Positions 18,561-28,017 are shown, numbered from the stretch's first letter. The stretch is 64,000 bases of DNA from Bifidobacterium tibiigranuli (GCF_009371885.1 NZ_QLZA01000012.1:33448-97447), one strand, 5' to 3'. The notes: a model not told the origin generated them from the sequence alone. Translations and numbers: made by a program.

Positions 18561-19313
18561 CTACGCTTCCGCGATGCTCGAATCGGCGCCCGACACCAGC
18601 GTGCCGATGCGCTCGCCCACCAGCGCACGGGTGACGTTGCCTTCGCCTTCCAGGCCGAAGACACGAATCGGGGTCTTGTTGTCGCGGGCCATCGAGAGCG
18701 CCGAGGCGTCCATCACGGCGAGGTTGTCAACCAGGGCGCGGCTGTAGTCCAGCGTGTCGAAGCGCTTTGCCGAAGCATCCTTGCGCGGGTCCGCGGTGTA
18801 GACGCCGTCCACGCCGTTCTTGCCCATCAGCACTTCGTCGCAGTGGATTTCCAAAGCGCGCTGGATGGAAACTGTGTCGGTCGAGAAGTATGGCATGCCC
18901 GCGCCGGCGCCGAAGATGACTACGCGGTCCTTTTCGAGATGGCGGATGGCCTTGAGCGGAATGTACGGCTCGGCGACCTGGCCCATTACGATGGCGGTCT
19001 GCACGCGCGTCGCCTGCCCCTCCTGCTCTAGGAAGTCCTGCAGCGCCAGGCTGTTCATCACCGTGCCGAGCATGCCCATGTAGTCGCCGCGGCTGCGGTC
19101 GATGCCGGCCTGCTGCAGCTCCGCGCCGCGGAAAAAGTTGCCGCCGCCGACCACGATGGCGACCTGCACGCCACGCTGCACGGCCGGGACGATCTCCTCC
19201 GCGATGCGCCGGACCACCTGTGTGTCGATGCCGACAGCGCCGCCGCCGAAGGCCTCCCCCGAAAGTTTGAGCAGAACACGTCTGGGCTTGGTTGTTGCTT
19301 CTTCGCCGGTCAT
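18561..19313 (-). CDS. pyrH: Uridylate kinase
   Basis: PyrH phosphorylates UMP to UDP in pyrimidine synthesis and belongs to the amino-acid kinase fold. [11 protein letters not shown] near the N-terminus and [10 protein letters not shown] bind phosphate; [13 protein letters not shown] and [11 protein letters not shown] complete the site. The 250-residue form starts at the ATG after AAAGG. It lies in the conserved rpsB-tsf-pyrH-frr order, separated from tsf by a strong hairpin and from frr by about 250 nt. Confidence 0.96.
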   Translation of the reverse strand: MTGEEATTKPRRVLLKLSGEAFGGGAVGIDTQVVRRIAEEIVPAVQRGVQVAIVVGGGNFFRGAELQQAGIDRSRGDYMGMLGTVMNSLALQDFLEQEGQATRVQTAIVMGQVAEPYIPLKAIRHLEKDRVVIFGAGAGMPYFSTDTVSIQRALEIHCDEVLMGKNGVDGVYTADPRKDASAKRFDTLDYSRALVDNLAVMDASALSMARDNKTPIRVFGLEGEGNVTRALVGERIGTLVSGADSSIAEA

Positions 19314-19409
19314 AGACAGCCTTTCTTGCCATGCATCATGCACAATTTCCGCTCTACAGGGTATCGGTCAACGCAGACAGGGTTAGCGACACAAGATCCT
19401 GGATACGCG

Positions 19410-19447
19410 AGTGGGCCTCTGATGCATTGCTGCATCAGAGGCCCACT
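19410..19447 (-). terminator. Hairpin terminator 3' of tsf
   Basis: The two 17-bp arms (AGTGGGCCTCTGATGCA and its complement) are perfect and the loop is 4 nt. The hairpin lies about 43 nt past the tsf stop and upstream of pyrH. No T-run follows on the minus strand, so partial or Rho-aided termination between rpsB-tsf and pyrH is likely. Confidence 0.7.
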
Positions 19448-19490
19448 GACATGATTTCGTCACTTTTGCGACAAGGCGATTATCGCGAAA

Positions 19491-20342
19491 TCACTTCTCG
19501 TCGCCCTTGCCGACCTCAAGACGGGCGAAGGCCAGAGCCTTGCCGCTCACCTTCTTGAACAGGTCGCCGACGGTCTTGGAGGGGTCCTTGACGAACTCCT
19601 GCTCAAGCAGCACGTTCTCCTTGTAGAAGGCGTTGAGGCGGCCTTCCACGATACGGGGAACGATCTTCTCGGGCTTGCCTTCGGCCAGGGACTTCTCGGT
19701 GGCCACGCGACGCTCGGACTCGACCACATCGGCCGGAACATCCTCGCGGGTGAGCCACTGGGCGCCGAGCGCGGAAATCTGCAGCGCGGCTTCGTGCGCC
19801 ACCTGTGCGCCGGCCTCGTCGGTCGCGATCATGGCTACGATGCCCGGGGGCATCTCGACGGAGCGCTTGTGCGCGTAGACCTCGACGTGCGGACCCGCGA
19901 TCGTCGCGAGCTGGCCGAGCTTGACGTGCTCGCCGAACAGGGCGGCCGCCTCTTCGACGGTCTCCTTGACGGTGGCCTCGCCATCGGCCGTAGCCAGCAG
20001 CTCGTCCACGGAAGCCGCCTTGACCTCGATGGCCTTGTCGACGATGCTATCGGCGAATTCGACGAACTTCGGGGTCTTGGCCACGAAGTCGGTCTCGGAA
20101 TTGATCTCGACCGCGTAGCCGATCTGGCCTTCGGCGGACTCGATGACCTTGGAGGCGATAGTGCCTTCCTTGGCGTTGCGGCCTTCGCGCTTGCCTGCGG
20201 CCTGGATGCCCTTGGCGCGGATGATCTCCTTGGCGCGTGCGATATCGCCTTCGGCCTCAGTCAGGGCCTTCTTGACGTCCATCATGCCGGCGCCGGTATC
20301 CTCGCGCACCTGCTTGATCAATGCTGCGGTTATTGCTGCCAT
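19491..20342 (-). CDS. tsf: Elongation factor Ts
   Basis: EF-Ts exchanges GDP for GTP on EF-Tu. The 283-residue protein has the N-terminal UBA-like segment (ITAALIKQVREDTGAGMMD) and the core motif INSETDFVAK. It is downstream of rpsB with a gap of about 83 nt, the usual order. AGGAGACATACA precedes the ATG. Confidence 0.97.
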   Translation of the reverse strand: MAAITAALIKQVREDTGAGMMDVKKALTEAEGDIARAKEIIRAKGIQAAGKREGRNAKEGTIASKVIESAEGQIGYAVEINSETDFVAKTPKFVEFADSIVDKAIEVKAASVDELLATADGEATVKETVEEAAALFGEHVKLGQLATIAGPHVEVYAHKRSVEMPPGIVAMIATDEAGAQVAHEAALQISALGAQWLTREDVPADVVESERRVATEKSLAEGKPEKIVPRIVEGRLNAFYKENVLLEQEFVKDPSKTVGDLFKKVSGKALAFARLEVGKGDEK

Positions 20343-20425
20343 TGTATGTCTCCTCTGTTGGATTGCATGCGGCTTGCGCCTACGCTGGACTTTCGCCCGC
20401 GTGAACGCAAGCCGATACGCATGAA

Positions 20426-21319
20426 TCAGGCCTGTGCCGGAGCCGGGGTCTCGGCGACGGCTTCTTCGGCGCCCTGCGCTGCTGCTGCAGGCTGTGCTTC
20501 GGCGGCTGCCGGAGCTTCGGCTTCTGCGGCGGCATCGGCAGTGGCGGGAGCATCCTTGGTCAGGAGCTCCTTCTCCCAGGCGGCCATCGGCTGATCGGCG
20601 GTTTCGCCCTCGGCCTTGGCGGCCTTGCCGGAGCGGTCCAGCAGACCATCGGCCACGGCGTCGGCCATCAGGCTGGTGAGCAGCTCGATGCCGCGAATGG
20701 CGTCATCGTTGGCCGGAATCGGGTAGTCCACGGTCTCCGGGTCGGTGTTGGTGTCGACGACGGCGACGACCGGGATGCCCAGCTTGTGTGCCTCTTCGAC
20801 GGCGAGGGACTCCTTGCTGATGTCCACGACGAACATCGCCGAAGGAGTGCGGCCCATATTGCGGATGCCGCCAAGCTGCTTGTTGAGCTTGTCCTTCTCG
20901 CGCTCGAGGAGCAGCAGCTCCTTCTTCGTCAGGCCCGAGCCGCGCACGTCAGAGAAGTCCATCTCCTCAAGCTCCTTGAGGCGGGTGACGCGCTTGGAGA
21001 CGGTCTGGAAGTTGGTCAGCATGCCGCCGAGCCAGCGTTCGCTCACATAGGGCATGTTCACGCGCGTGGACTGCTTCTCGATCGCTTCCTGTGCCTGCTT
21101 CTTCGTGCCGACGAACAGGACGGTGCCGTTGTGTGCAACGGTCGTCTTGATGAAGTCGTAGGCCGTATCGATCATATCGAGCGACTTGAAGAGATTGATG
21201 ATATGGATGCCGTTGCGCTGGGTGAGGATGTACTGCTTCATCTTCGGGTTCCAACGACGGGTCTGATGGCCGAAGTGCAGTCCTGCCTTCAGCATGTCAC
21301 TCATAGTGATCTGAGCCAT
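20426..21319 (-). CDS. rpsB: 30S ribosomal protein S2
   Basis: S2 begins [24 protein letters not shown], the standard family start. The body matches S2, with [12 protein letters not shown] and VDTNTDPE. The 297-residue length includes an acidic, Ala-rich C-terminal tail of about 45 residues, common in actinobacteria. The ATG follows AAAGGCAGAG at a rather long spacing. The 275 nt upstream hold its promoter region and the end of def; no gene is seen there. Confidence 0.97.
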   Translation of the reverse strand: MAQITMSDMLKAGLHFGHQTRRWNPKMKQYILTQRNGIHIINLFKSLDMIDTAYDFIKTTVAHNGTVLFVGTKKQAQEAIEKQSTRVNMPYVSERWLGGMLTNFQTVSKRVTRLKELEEMDFSDVRGSGLTKKELLLLEREKDKLNKQLGGIRNMGRTPSAMFVVDISKESLAVEEAHKLGIPVVAVVDTNTDPETVDYPIPANDDAIRGIELLTSLMADAVADGLLDRSGKAAKAEGETADQPMAAWEKELLTKDAPATADAAAEAEAPAAAEAQPAAAAQGAEEAVAETPAPAQA

Positions 21320-21594
21320 AATAGTGCTCTGCCTTTCATGTCGGTTGTTGCCTGGCCATGCGCATCCGCGTGCAGCACTCGGCAAAGAGCACCGACCGAC
21401 ACGGACCGTCGCGGGCATGACGCGATTTGTGGTGTGCCGGTTGGGGTTACTGGTTGGACTCAAACACCGCACGACCGTGCATGAATCCGGTTGGCACACG
21501 ATTTTCTAGGGTACTACAGGGATGGTACTAAACGTCATATGGACTTATCCGGCGCACATCGTGCCGGCATCCATAGCCGACTGCCTGGTCAGCG

Positions 21595-22071
21595 CTAAGC
21601 GCGCAGCCGACGCATGGCCTCGCGTCGCACCTGCTTTTCGAGCCGATCGAGGTAGATATGGCCATCGAGATGATCGTACTCATGCTGCAGCATGCGCCCC
21701 ATCATGCCGTGCCCTTCCAGCACCACCGTCTTGCCGTCCAGATCGATGCCGCGCACGCGGGCGTAGTCGGCACGTCGGGTGGCATACCACAGGCCCGGAA
21801 CCGACAGGCAGCCCTCGTCGCTATACTGCTCGCCGCTGGTCTCCTCCATCACAGGATTGAGAATATAGCCGACAACGCCGTCGATGTTATAGGAGAAGGC
21901 CCGCAGACTCACGCCGATCTGATTCGCGGAAAGCCCAGCCCTGCCCGGGTCATCGACTGTTTCGAGCAGATCCTCGACCAGCCGGCGCACCGCCGGGGTG
22001 ATCTCTTTGATTGGCTCGCATGGCGTGCGCAGCACCGGATCGGGTATCACACGAATCTCGCGTATCGTCAC
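21595..22071 (-). CDS. def: Peptide deformylase
   Basis: The enzyme removes the formyl group from nascent protein N-termini. All three motifs are present: GLSANQIG (46-53), EGCLS (86-90) with the metal cysteine, and HEYDH (130-134) with the two metal histidines. At 158 residues it is at the short end of the family. The start is a GTG after GAGGAGAGAAGAA; an ATG 51 nt upstream adds an unconserved Arg-rich leader and is rejected. It is monocistronic or faces rpsB at a distance of about 275 nt. Confidence 0.93.
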   Translation of the reverse strand: MTIREIRVIPDPVLRTPCEPIKEITPAVRRLVEDLLETVDDPGRAGLSANQIGVSLRAFSYNIDGVVGYILNPVMEETSGEQYSDEGCLSVPGLWYATRRADYARVRGIDLDGKTVVLEGHGMMGRMLQHEYDHLDGHIYLDRLEKQVRREAMRRLRA

Positions 22072-22167
22072 TTCTTCTCTCCTCGCAATATTCTTCGGAT
22101 GCGTATCGGCGCGCGCAGGCATGTCGGCCCGCGCTCATGCCCCAAGCGTGAGCGCGCCAGGCATAGC

Positions 22168-22210
22168 TGACCGCCGTTGAACTCAGCCTAGTGTAGCTCA
22201 ACGGCGGTCA
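22168..22210. terminator. Hairpin between the acyl-CoA synthetase and def
   Basis: Arms TGACCGCCGTTGA and TCAACGGCGGTCA are perfect (13 bp), with a 17-nt loop. It lies about 30 nt past the stop of the acyl-CoA synthetase gene on the minus strand and just upstream of def. There is no T-run, but the position suits a terminator. Confidence 0.6.
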
Positions 22211-22240
22211 ATTATGCTCCCCTGCACCGCTTCCGACGCG

Positions 22241-24376
22241 TTATTGCGCCTTGACGCCCGTATCGGCATCCTGCTTGGACTGCTCGGGCTGCCCTGCCTG
22301 CGCAGATTCGCCCTGAGGGTCGCCATCCGGCGACATCGCGTCGGAAGGAACCGGTGTCGCATCGTCATCCTGGGATTGCGGATGCGTCAGGTAGGTCTTC
22401 GCCTGATCGAGGGCCTGGCGCACGCGGGGGCTGACCGTCTCCGAGGCCTGCCGAACCGTTTCGGAGGCCTGTCGTGCGGTTTCGGAGGCCTGCTTGACCG
22501 TTTCCGTGGTCTTGTCGAATATCTTGACCGCCGGCGTGGGCTGCGGCGACTGGGTTCGCGGCGCGTACAGCACGTTCTCGATCAACTCGGCGTAATGCTG
22601 CAGCACCTTGGGGCGCACGACCTTGAGGCTGGCGGTCAGCGTGCCCTCCTCCTGATTGAAGTCCTCGGCCACGATGGCGAACTTGCGCACCGATTCGGCG
22701 CGGGAGACGCTGCTGTTCGCCTGATCGACATACTGCTGGATGAAGGCGCGCACGGCCTCGCTTTTCGCAATCTGGTCCAGAGGCATATCGCCGTCCATGC
22801 CGCGCTGAATCAGCCAGGAGTAGACCATATCCTGGTCCAGGGTGACCAATGCGGAGACGAAGGGCTTGCCGTCGCCGAGCACCACGGCGTGCGTGACGAT
22901 CGGGCAGGTGCTGATCGTGTCTTCCATCGGCGCCGGGCTGATGTTCTTGCCGCCTGCGGTGATGATGATGTCCTTCTTGCGGCCGGTGATGTACAGGAAG
23001 CCGTCGTCGTCGATCTGGCCGATGTCGCCGCTGCGCAGCCAGCCGTCCTCGCCGAGCACTTCCTTGGTGAGCTCGGGCTGCTTGTAGTAGCCCAGGAAGA
23101 CGTTCTCGCCGTTGATCATGACCTCGTCATCGTCGGCTAGCTTGTAGCCGATGCCGGGCCCTGGAAGTCCGACGGAGCCGACGCGGTTCGCGTTCTGGAA
23201 GTTCACCACGCAGGGCGCTGCTGTTTCGGTCATGCCATAGCCCTGAATGAAGGTGATATCGTCCAGGCCGTTGAAGAAATGCGCCAGATCGGCATTCATC
23301 GGCGCGCCGCCGCAGGCCAGATAACGCAGGTTCGGCCCCAGTGCGGAACGGATCTGCGAACCGAGGGTGCTCATGTAGAAGGAATGCGCTGTGCGGGCCA
23401 TCAGCGAATGCGATTTGCCGTCGCGCTCATCCTTGGACCATTGCACGAAATGCTTGAATCCGCCCGCGAATATCCTGCCCTTCATGCCTGCGCCGGCCTT
23501 CTGGGAGGCTGCGTTGTAAACCTTTTCGAACACGCGCGGCACGCCGAGCAGATAGGTCGGCTTGAAACTGCGCAGATCCGCCAGCAGATGCGCGGCGCTG
23601 GGAACGTAGCCGACCACGCCACGCGAGCCGATCGCCACATATTGGATGTAGCGCGCGAAGCAGTGGGCCAGCGGTAGGAACAGCATCAGCCGGCTGGGCT
23701 GGAAGAGCATCTCGTCGAGTACGTCGTAGCCGGCGAAGACCACGGTGACGAAATTGCGGTGCGACAGCATCGCGCCCTTGGGCTTGCCGGTGGAGCCGGA
23801 CGTATAGACGATGGTGGCCATATCGTCGGCGTGCACGCGGCTGATGACCCTGTCAAGCTCTTCGTCATCGACGGATTCGCCGAAGTCGGCCACTGCGTCC
23901 AGGCCTTCGGCCTTGAAGTTGAACACATAGTTCAGGCTCGGGCTGTTCTGGCGAATCTGCTCCAAGGTCTGCGCGTGCGCCGCATCGCCGGCGAAGGCGA
24001 TCGTCGGCTCGACCTCAGCGACGATCGACGACGCCTGAATCGCCGAATCGGTCTCGTAGATGGGCACGGATACCGCGCCGATGGCGGCGCAGGCGAAATC
24101 CGTGACGCCCCACTCATAGCAGGTGGCGGAGTAGATGACGACCATGCTTCCGGCCTTGACTCCTATGCCAAGCAGCCCTTTGGCGACCTCGCGCACGCGG
24201 TCGAGCATCTCGCCGGCCTTCACGTCATGCCATTGACGGGTGCGCTCGTCCTGCCACTGCGCGATGAGTTCATCGCGGTCGCGGGCGGCACGATTCGCCA
24301 GCAACGAATAGATGGTGTCCTTCTCGGTGGTGGGATGGATGATGTCCACCGCAAATTCTCGCAACATAGCATCCAC
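22241..24376 (-). CDS. Long-chain acyl-CoA synthetase with C-terminal heptad-repeat tail
   Basis: This 711-residue AMP-forming ligase activates fatty acids as acyl-CoA or acyl-AMP. The P-loop YTSGSTGKPKG lies at 191-201, and GYGMTETAAP, WLRSGDIG and ITGRKKDIIITAGGKNISP follow. After the catalytic region the protein adds about 90 residues: tandem seven-residue repeats (ETVKQAS, ETARQAS, ETVRQAS; about 625-648) and then an acidic, Gln/Asp-rich disordered tail. A second synthetase about 7 kb away lacks this tail. The start is taken as GTG with CAGGG upstream; an ATG 9 nt inside is an alternative. A 15-bp perfect inverted repeat stands just upstream. Substrate range is unknown. Confidence 0.9.
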   Translation of the reverse strand: MDAMLREFAVDIIHPTTEKDTIYSLLANRAARDRDELIAQWQDERTRQWHDVKAGEMLDRVREVAKGLLGIGVKAGSMVVIYSATCYEWGVTDFACAAIGAVSVPIYETDSAIQASSIVAEVEPTIAFAGDAAHAQTLEQIRQNSPSLNYVFNFKAEGLDAVADFGESVDDEELDRVISRVHADDMATIVYTSGSTGKPKGAMLSHRNFVTVVFAGYDVLDEMLFQPSRLMLFLPLAHCFARYIQYVAIGSRGVVGYVPSAAHLLADLRSFKPTYLLGVPRVFEKVYNAASQKAGAGMKGRIFAGGFKHFVQWSKDERDGKSHSLMARTAHSFYMSTLGSQIRSALGPNLRYLACGGAPMNADLAHFFNGLDDITFIQGYGMTETAAPCVVNFQNANRVGSVGLPGPGIGYKLADDDEVMINGENVFLGYYKQPELTKEVLGEDGWLRSGDIGQIDDDGFLYITGRKKDIIITAGGKNISPAPMEDTISTCPIVTHAVVLGDGKPFVSALVTLDQDMVYSWLIQRGMDGDMPLDQIAKSEAVRAFIQQYVDQANSSVSRAESVRKFAIVAEDFNQEEGTLTASLKVVRPKVLQHYAELIENVLYAPRTQSPQPTPAVKIFDKTTETVKQASETARQASETVRQASETVSPRVRQALDQAKTYLTHPQSQDDDATPVPSDAMSPDGDPQGESAQAGQPEQSKQDADTGVKAQ

Positions 24377-24392
24377 TATAAACCCTGGTGCA

Positions 24393-24438
24393 ATGGCTCA
24401 CGCGCGTGTGGGCGCGGTTCGGGACGCGCGTGAGCCAT
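24393..24438. promoter_or_regulatory. 15-bp perfect inverted repeat upstream of the acyl-CoA synthetase
   Basis: Arms ATGGCTCACGCGCGT and ACGCGCGTGAGCCAT flank a 16-nt loop. The near arm ends about 17 nt before the GTG start of the synthetase, close to its ribosome binding site. It may be the terminator of the Rv3235-like gene upstream, an operator, or a structured leader. The stop of that upstream gene is about 130 nt away, which makes a regulatory role for the synthetase at least as likely. Confidence 0.5.
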
Positions 24439-24571
24439 ATCACATGGCAGCACACAGCAGCACATGGCAACTCGGCTGGCTGCGGCTGCATAGGCCAATC
24501 TGCCATGCGCGCATGCTCTTCGCGGTGCGGGGCGGTACGGCGCGGGGTGTGAGATGCGCGGTGCACGCCGC

Positions 24572-25183
24572 CTAACCCATGTCGGCGTAGACGCACAGCC
24601 AGCGGCTTCCGGCAAGCCGCAGAATCAGGTTGACCCAGTAGTTGCTCTGCCCGATGCGTAAGTGCACGGCCATGTCGAGCTTCGTCTCCGAGACGAACAC
24701 GCCGTGCATCGACAGGGGCACTGCGGGAAGATAGCGCAGCTGGGCTTTGAGATCATCATGGGTGCGCATGTGATTGTCCAACAGATACGAAACCGTTTCC
24801 AGCCGCTTGAGGCAGCTGTCGATGACCGAGCGCTGCAGGCTGGCCGAGACCGGGCGGCCACGAATCATGTCAGCGATCAGGCAGGCCATTCTGCACGAGC
24901 GCGTAGCCAGATCGTTGCAGTCGATATCCTCCATCGTATCGCCGAAGCACCAGGTGAGGTGGTAGCTGACCGGGTCTCCGGAAAGCTCAAGCCGGATGAA
25001 CCCATCCTTGGCCGCAGGACGGCTCCTGGCCGCAGTTTGTTCCATATCCTTGGCCAACGTAGTAGTCGGCGCAATATTTGACACTGCACTAGTTGGCGTT
25101 GCGATGGCTGGCGCTGCATGAACCGGTGTGATGCTGCTCGGCGCGTCATCAATCGATGCAGCGGTGATGCCCTGGTAGATCAT
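24572..25183 (-). CDS. Rv3235-like (DUF6459-type) protein of unknown function
   Basis: The 203-residue protein has a low-complexity Ala/Pro/Thr-rich N-terminus (1-60) and a compact C-terminal half. The pattern of the C-terminal half (IRGRPVSASLQRS, then a hydrophobic strand region ending LAGSRWLCVYADMG) resembles the actinobacterial Rv3235 family, whose function is unknown and which is often encoded near secA. That assignment rests on pattern memory and is moderate. The ATG follows AAGGGGG at 4 nt. A 10-bp perfect hairpin lies just upstream, between it and guaB3. There is no secA gene in the window. Confidence 0.55.
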   Translation of the reverse strand: MIYQGITAASIDDAPSSITPVHAAPAIATPTSAVSNIAPTTTLAKDMEQTAARSRPAAKDGFIRLELSGDPVSYHLTWCFGDTMEDIDCNDLATRSCRMACLIADMIRGRPVSASLQRSVIDSCLKRLETVSYLLDNHMRTHDDLKAQLRYLPAVPLSMHGVFVSETKLDMAVHLRIGQSNYWVNLILRLAGSRWLCVYADMG

Positions 25184-25202
25184 TGAGCCCCCTTGGTCGA
25201 TG

Positions 25203-25228
25203 GCGGCTTCCCCTCGTTGGGAAGCCGC
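25203..25228 (-). terminator. Hairpin between guaB3 and the Rv3235-like gene
   Basis: Arms GCGGCTTCCC and GGGAAGCCGC are perfect, with a 6-nt loop. It is about 130 nt past the guaB3 stop and 20 nt before the next start on the same strand. It could end guaB3 transcription or attenuate the downstream gene. A perfect TTATCCACA box (minus strand, 25293-25301) lies in the same gap. Confidence 0.5.
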
Positions 25229-25357
25229 GTCTTACACCAAGCTCAACACATCGGGGCAATCACGTCAAACAGGAGCCCGGGAATTGTGGATATGTGGATA
25301 ACTTATCGCACCACGCTGCACCGCTGCCGCTGCCAGCAGGAAACGGCGCACCACCGC

Positions 25358-26482
25358 CTACAGATAGCGATCCGGGGTGACCACGACCTGGCAGCGCTGG
25401 AAGCTCTTCACATCGACGTAGCCGGTCGTAGCCATCGCGCGCCGCAGCGCGCCGATGAAGTTCGTCGTGCCATCGGCCTGATGGCTGGGGCCGTAGAGAA
25501 TCTCCTTAAGCGATCCAACGGTGCCCACATCGCTGCGGAAGCCTCGCGGCAGAATCTGATGGTGTGCCTCCGAACCCCAGTGCTTGCCTTTGCCGGGGGC
25601 CTCGGCGGCCCGGGCCAGCGCCGAACCGAGCATCACAGCATCGGCGCCCATCGCCAGCGCCTTGACGAAATTGCCGGAGGTGCCCATGCCGCCGTCGGCG
25701 ATGACCTGCACGTAGCGGCCACCCGACTCGTCCATGTAATCGCGGCGGGCCTCGGCCACGTCGGCGATCGCCGTGGCCATCGGCGCCTCGACGCCCAGCG
25801 TGTCGCGCGTAGCGGAGACCGCGCCGCCGCCGAAGCCCACGAGGACCCCTGCAGCGCCGGTGCGCATCAGGTGCAGGGCCGCCGTGTAGTTGGCGGCTCC
25901 TCCGACGATGACCGGCACATCGAGATCGTAGATGAACTTCTTGAGGTTGAGCGGTTCATGGTTTTGCGAGACATGCTCGGCCGAAACCACGGTGCCGCGG
26001 ATGACGAAGAGATCAACGCCGGCCTCAACCACCGTGGAGGTGAACTCCTGCGTGCACTGCGGGGAGAGCGAGGCGGCGACGGTCACGCCGGCATCGCGTA
26101 TCTCATGCAGCCGCTGCGCAATCAGCTCGGCCTTCATCGGCTCGGTGTAGATCTCCTGCATACGGGCGATGGCCGCGTCGGCAGGCAGCTGCGCTATCTC
26201 GTCCAGCAACGGCTGGGGATCCTCGTAGCGCGTCCACAGCCCTTCGAGATCAAGCACGCCCAACGCGCCGAGCCGGCCCATCGCGATAACGCTCGCCGGG
26301 CTGCTCACCGAATCCATCGGCGCGCCGAGCACGGGAACGTCAAATTCGTAGGCGTCCACCTGCCAGGCCGTAGAGACATCCTCCGGGTCGCGCGTGCGCC
26401 GGGACGGCACGATGGCCACATCGTCGAGAGAGTAGGCCAGCCGGCCCTTTTTGCCCAAACCGATTTCAATTTCCTGAGACAT
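25358..26482 (-). CDS. guaB3: GuaB3-family IMP dehydrogenase-related protein
   Basis: The 374-residue TIM barrel has the IMPDH/GMP reductase fold without CBS domains, as in the actinobacterial GuaB3 group. Markers are YSLDDVAIVPSRRTRDPEDV, VLGAPMDSVSSPASV, VGFGGGAVSATRDTLGV and ADGGMGTSGNFVKALAMGADAVMLG. The usual IMPDH catalytic-cysteine loop is not recognisable, so IMP dehydrogenase activity is not certain; the family's reaction is still debated as far as I know. The ATG before SQEIEIG is chosen on family alignment, as no strong ribosome binding site is near. The gene is divergent from icd. Confidence 0.88.
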   Translation of the reverse strand: MSQEIEIGLGKKGRLAYSLDDVAIVPSRRTRDPEDVSTAWQVDAYEFDVPVLGAPMDSVSSPASVIAMGRLGALGVLDLEGLWTRYEDPQPLLDEIAQLPADAAIARMQEIYTEPMKAELIAQRLHEIRDAGVTVAASLSPQCTQEFTSTVVEAGVDLFVIRGTVVSAEHVSQNHEPLNLKKFIYDLDVPVIVGGAANYTAALHLMRTGAAGVLVGFGGGAVSATRDTLGVEAPMATAIADVAEARRDYMDESGGRYVQVIADGGMGTSGNFVKALAMGADAVMLGSALARAAEAPGKGKHWGSEAHHQILPRGFRSDVGTVGSLKEILYGPSHQADGTTNFIGALRRAMATTGYVDVKSFQRCQVVVTPDRYL

Positions 26483-26611
26483 ATGAGCCAAGGCTAATGC
26501 CGGGTTGTGACGAAGCCGCGGCGTGGCGCGTGTCCGCATACACGAAAAAACGGTCTCAGGAAAGCTGCGCAGGAAACAACGCAGGAAACAGCGGTCATGA
26601 TATCGTGCACG

Positions 26612-26648
26612 TATTCGTTACGCCGATGCGCTATGACTGTAACGAATA
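26612..26648. promoter_or_regulatory. 10-bp inverted repeat upstream of icd
   Basis: TATTCGTTAC and GTAACGAATA are perfect inverted copies 17 bp apart, ending about 30 nt before the icd start codon. The position overlaps the expected core promoter, so a repressor or activator site for icd is plausible. No regulator gene in the window is an obvious partner. Confidence 0.45.
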
Positions 26649-26677
26649 TGTACAACTCCTAGGAAGGGCACATAGCC

Positions 26678-27895
26678 ATGTCCAAAATCAAGGTCGAAGG
26701 CACCGTCGTCGAACTCGACGGCGACGAAATGACCCGCATCATCTGGAGCGATATTCGCGAGCGGCTCATCAAGCCGTATCTCGACGTCGATCTGGAATAC
26801 TACGACTTGGGTCTCGAAAACCGCGACGCCACCGACGATCAGGTGACCATCGACGCGGCCGAGGCGATCAAGCGCACGCATGTGGGCGTCAAATGCGCCA
26901 CGATCACGCCGGACGAGGCGCGTGTCGAGGAATTCGGACTCAAGAAGATGTGGAAGTCCCCCAACGGCACAATCCGCAATATCCTCGGCGGCACGATCTT
27001 CCGCGAGCCCATCGTCATCTCGAACGTCCCCCGGCTGGTACCCGGCTGGACCAAGCCGATCATCGTGGCCCGCCACGCCTTCGGCGACCAGTACAAGGCC
27101 ACTGATTTCAAGATCGACCGGCCGGGTCGCCTCACCGTCTCCTTCACTCCCGAGGACGGCAGCGAGCCCATCGAGCATGTGGTCTTCGACTACCCCGGCG
27201 GCGGCGTCGCGCAGGTGCAGTACAACCTCGACGAATCCATCCGCGGCTTCGCCCGCGCCTGCTTCAACTACGGTCTGCTGCGCCACTACCCGGTGTACCT
27301 GTCGACGAAGAACACGATTCTGAAGGCCTACGACGGCGAATTCAAGGATATCTTCGCCGAAGTCTTCGAAACCGAGTACAAGGACCGTTACGAGGCCGAA
27401 GGGCTGAGCTACGAGCATCGGCTCATCGATGACATGGTGGCCAGCTCGCTCAAGTGGCACGGCGGCTACGTGTGGGCCTGCAAGAACTACGACGGCGACG
27501 TGCAGTCCGACACCGTGGCGCAGGGCTTCGGTTCGCTGGGCCTGATGACTTCGGTGCTGATGACACCCGACGGGCAGACCGTCGAAGCCGAGGCAGCGCA
27601 CGGCACCGTGACCAGGCATTATCGCCGCTGGCAGAAGGGCGAAAAGACCTCAACCAATCCGATCGCCTCGATCTACGCATGGACCGGCGGCCTGAAGCAC
27701 CGCGCCAAGCTCGACGGCACGCCGGAAGTCGAGCATTTCGCCTCGACACTTGAGCAGGTCATCATCTCCACCGTCGAATCCGGCAGGATGACCAAGGATC
27801 TGGCGCTGCTCGTCGGCCCCGACCAGCCTTGGCTCGACACCGAGGGGTTCATGGACACGCTGGATGACGAGCTGGCGAAGGCCTTGACCTTGTGA
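26678..27895 (+). CDS. icd: NADP-dependent isocitrate dehydrogenase, eukaryote-like type
   Basis: The 405-residue enzyme converts isocitrate to 2-oxoglutarate, which bifidobacteria use to make glutamate. It begins [51 protein letters not shown] and [31 protein letters not shown] segments fit the dimeric type-II family rather than the E. coli type. The ATG follows AGGAAGGGCACATAGCC. It is divergent from guaB3 behind a 10-bp inverted repeat. A degenerate tandem repeat and a strong terminator follow its stop. GarA in the same window may regulate enzymes at this 2-oxoglutarate branch (inference). Confidence 0.94.
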   Translation: MSKIKVEGTVVELDGDEMTRIIWSDIRERLIKPYLDVDLEYYDLGLENRDATDDQVTIDAAEAIKRTHVGVKCATITPDEARVEEFGLKKMWKSPNGTIRNILGGTIFREPIVISNVPRLVPGWTKPIIVARHAFGDQYKATDFKIDRPGRLTVSFTPEDGSEPIEHVVFDYPGGGVAQVQYNLDESIRGFARACFNYGLLRHYPVYLSTKNTILKAYDGEFKDIFAEVFETEYKDRYEAEGLSYEHRLIDDMVASSLKWHGGYVWACKNYDGDVQSDTVAQGFGSLGLMTSVLMTPDGQTVEAEAAHGTVTRHYRRWQKGEKTSTNPIASIYAWTGGLKHRAKLDGTPEVEHFASTLEQVIISTVESGRMTKDLALLVGPDQPWLDTEGFMDTLDDELAKALTL

Positions 27896-27987
27896 CGGCG
27901 CTGCCTCGTTCTGACGGCGCTGCTTCGTTCTAATGACATTGCTTCGCTGTGATGACACTGCCTCGTTCTGACGGCGCTGCTTCGCTA
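27893..27987. repeat. Degenerate tandem repeat after icd
   Basis: About five copies of a 19-21 bp unit TGACGGCGCTGCYTCGTTC run from the icd stop codon (which is the TGA of the first unit). The copies drift in the middle (TGACATTGCTTCGC, TGACACTGCCTCGTTC). No frame is coding. Expansion from the gene end by replication slippage is likely. Together with the terminator below, this fills the 355-nt gap to the next gene. Confidence 0.65.
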
Positions 27988-28017
27988 GCGGCTTTGCTTC
28001 ACTGAAGATGACACCGG

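Noticed and set aside
25286..25305. Replication origin at the TTATCCACA box after guaB3
   Set aside because: One perfect DnaA-type box alone, with no box cluster, AT-rich unwinding region or dnaA/dnaN genes, does not make an origin.
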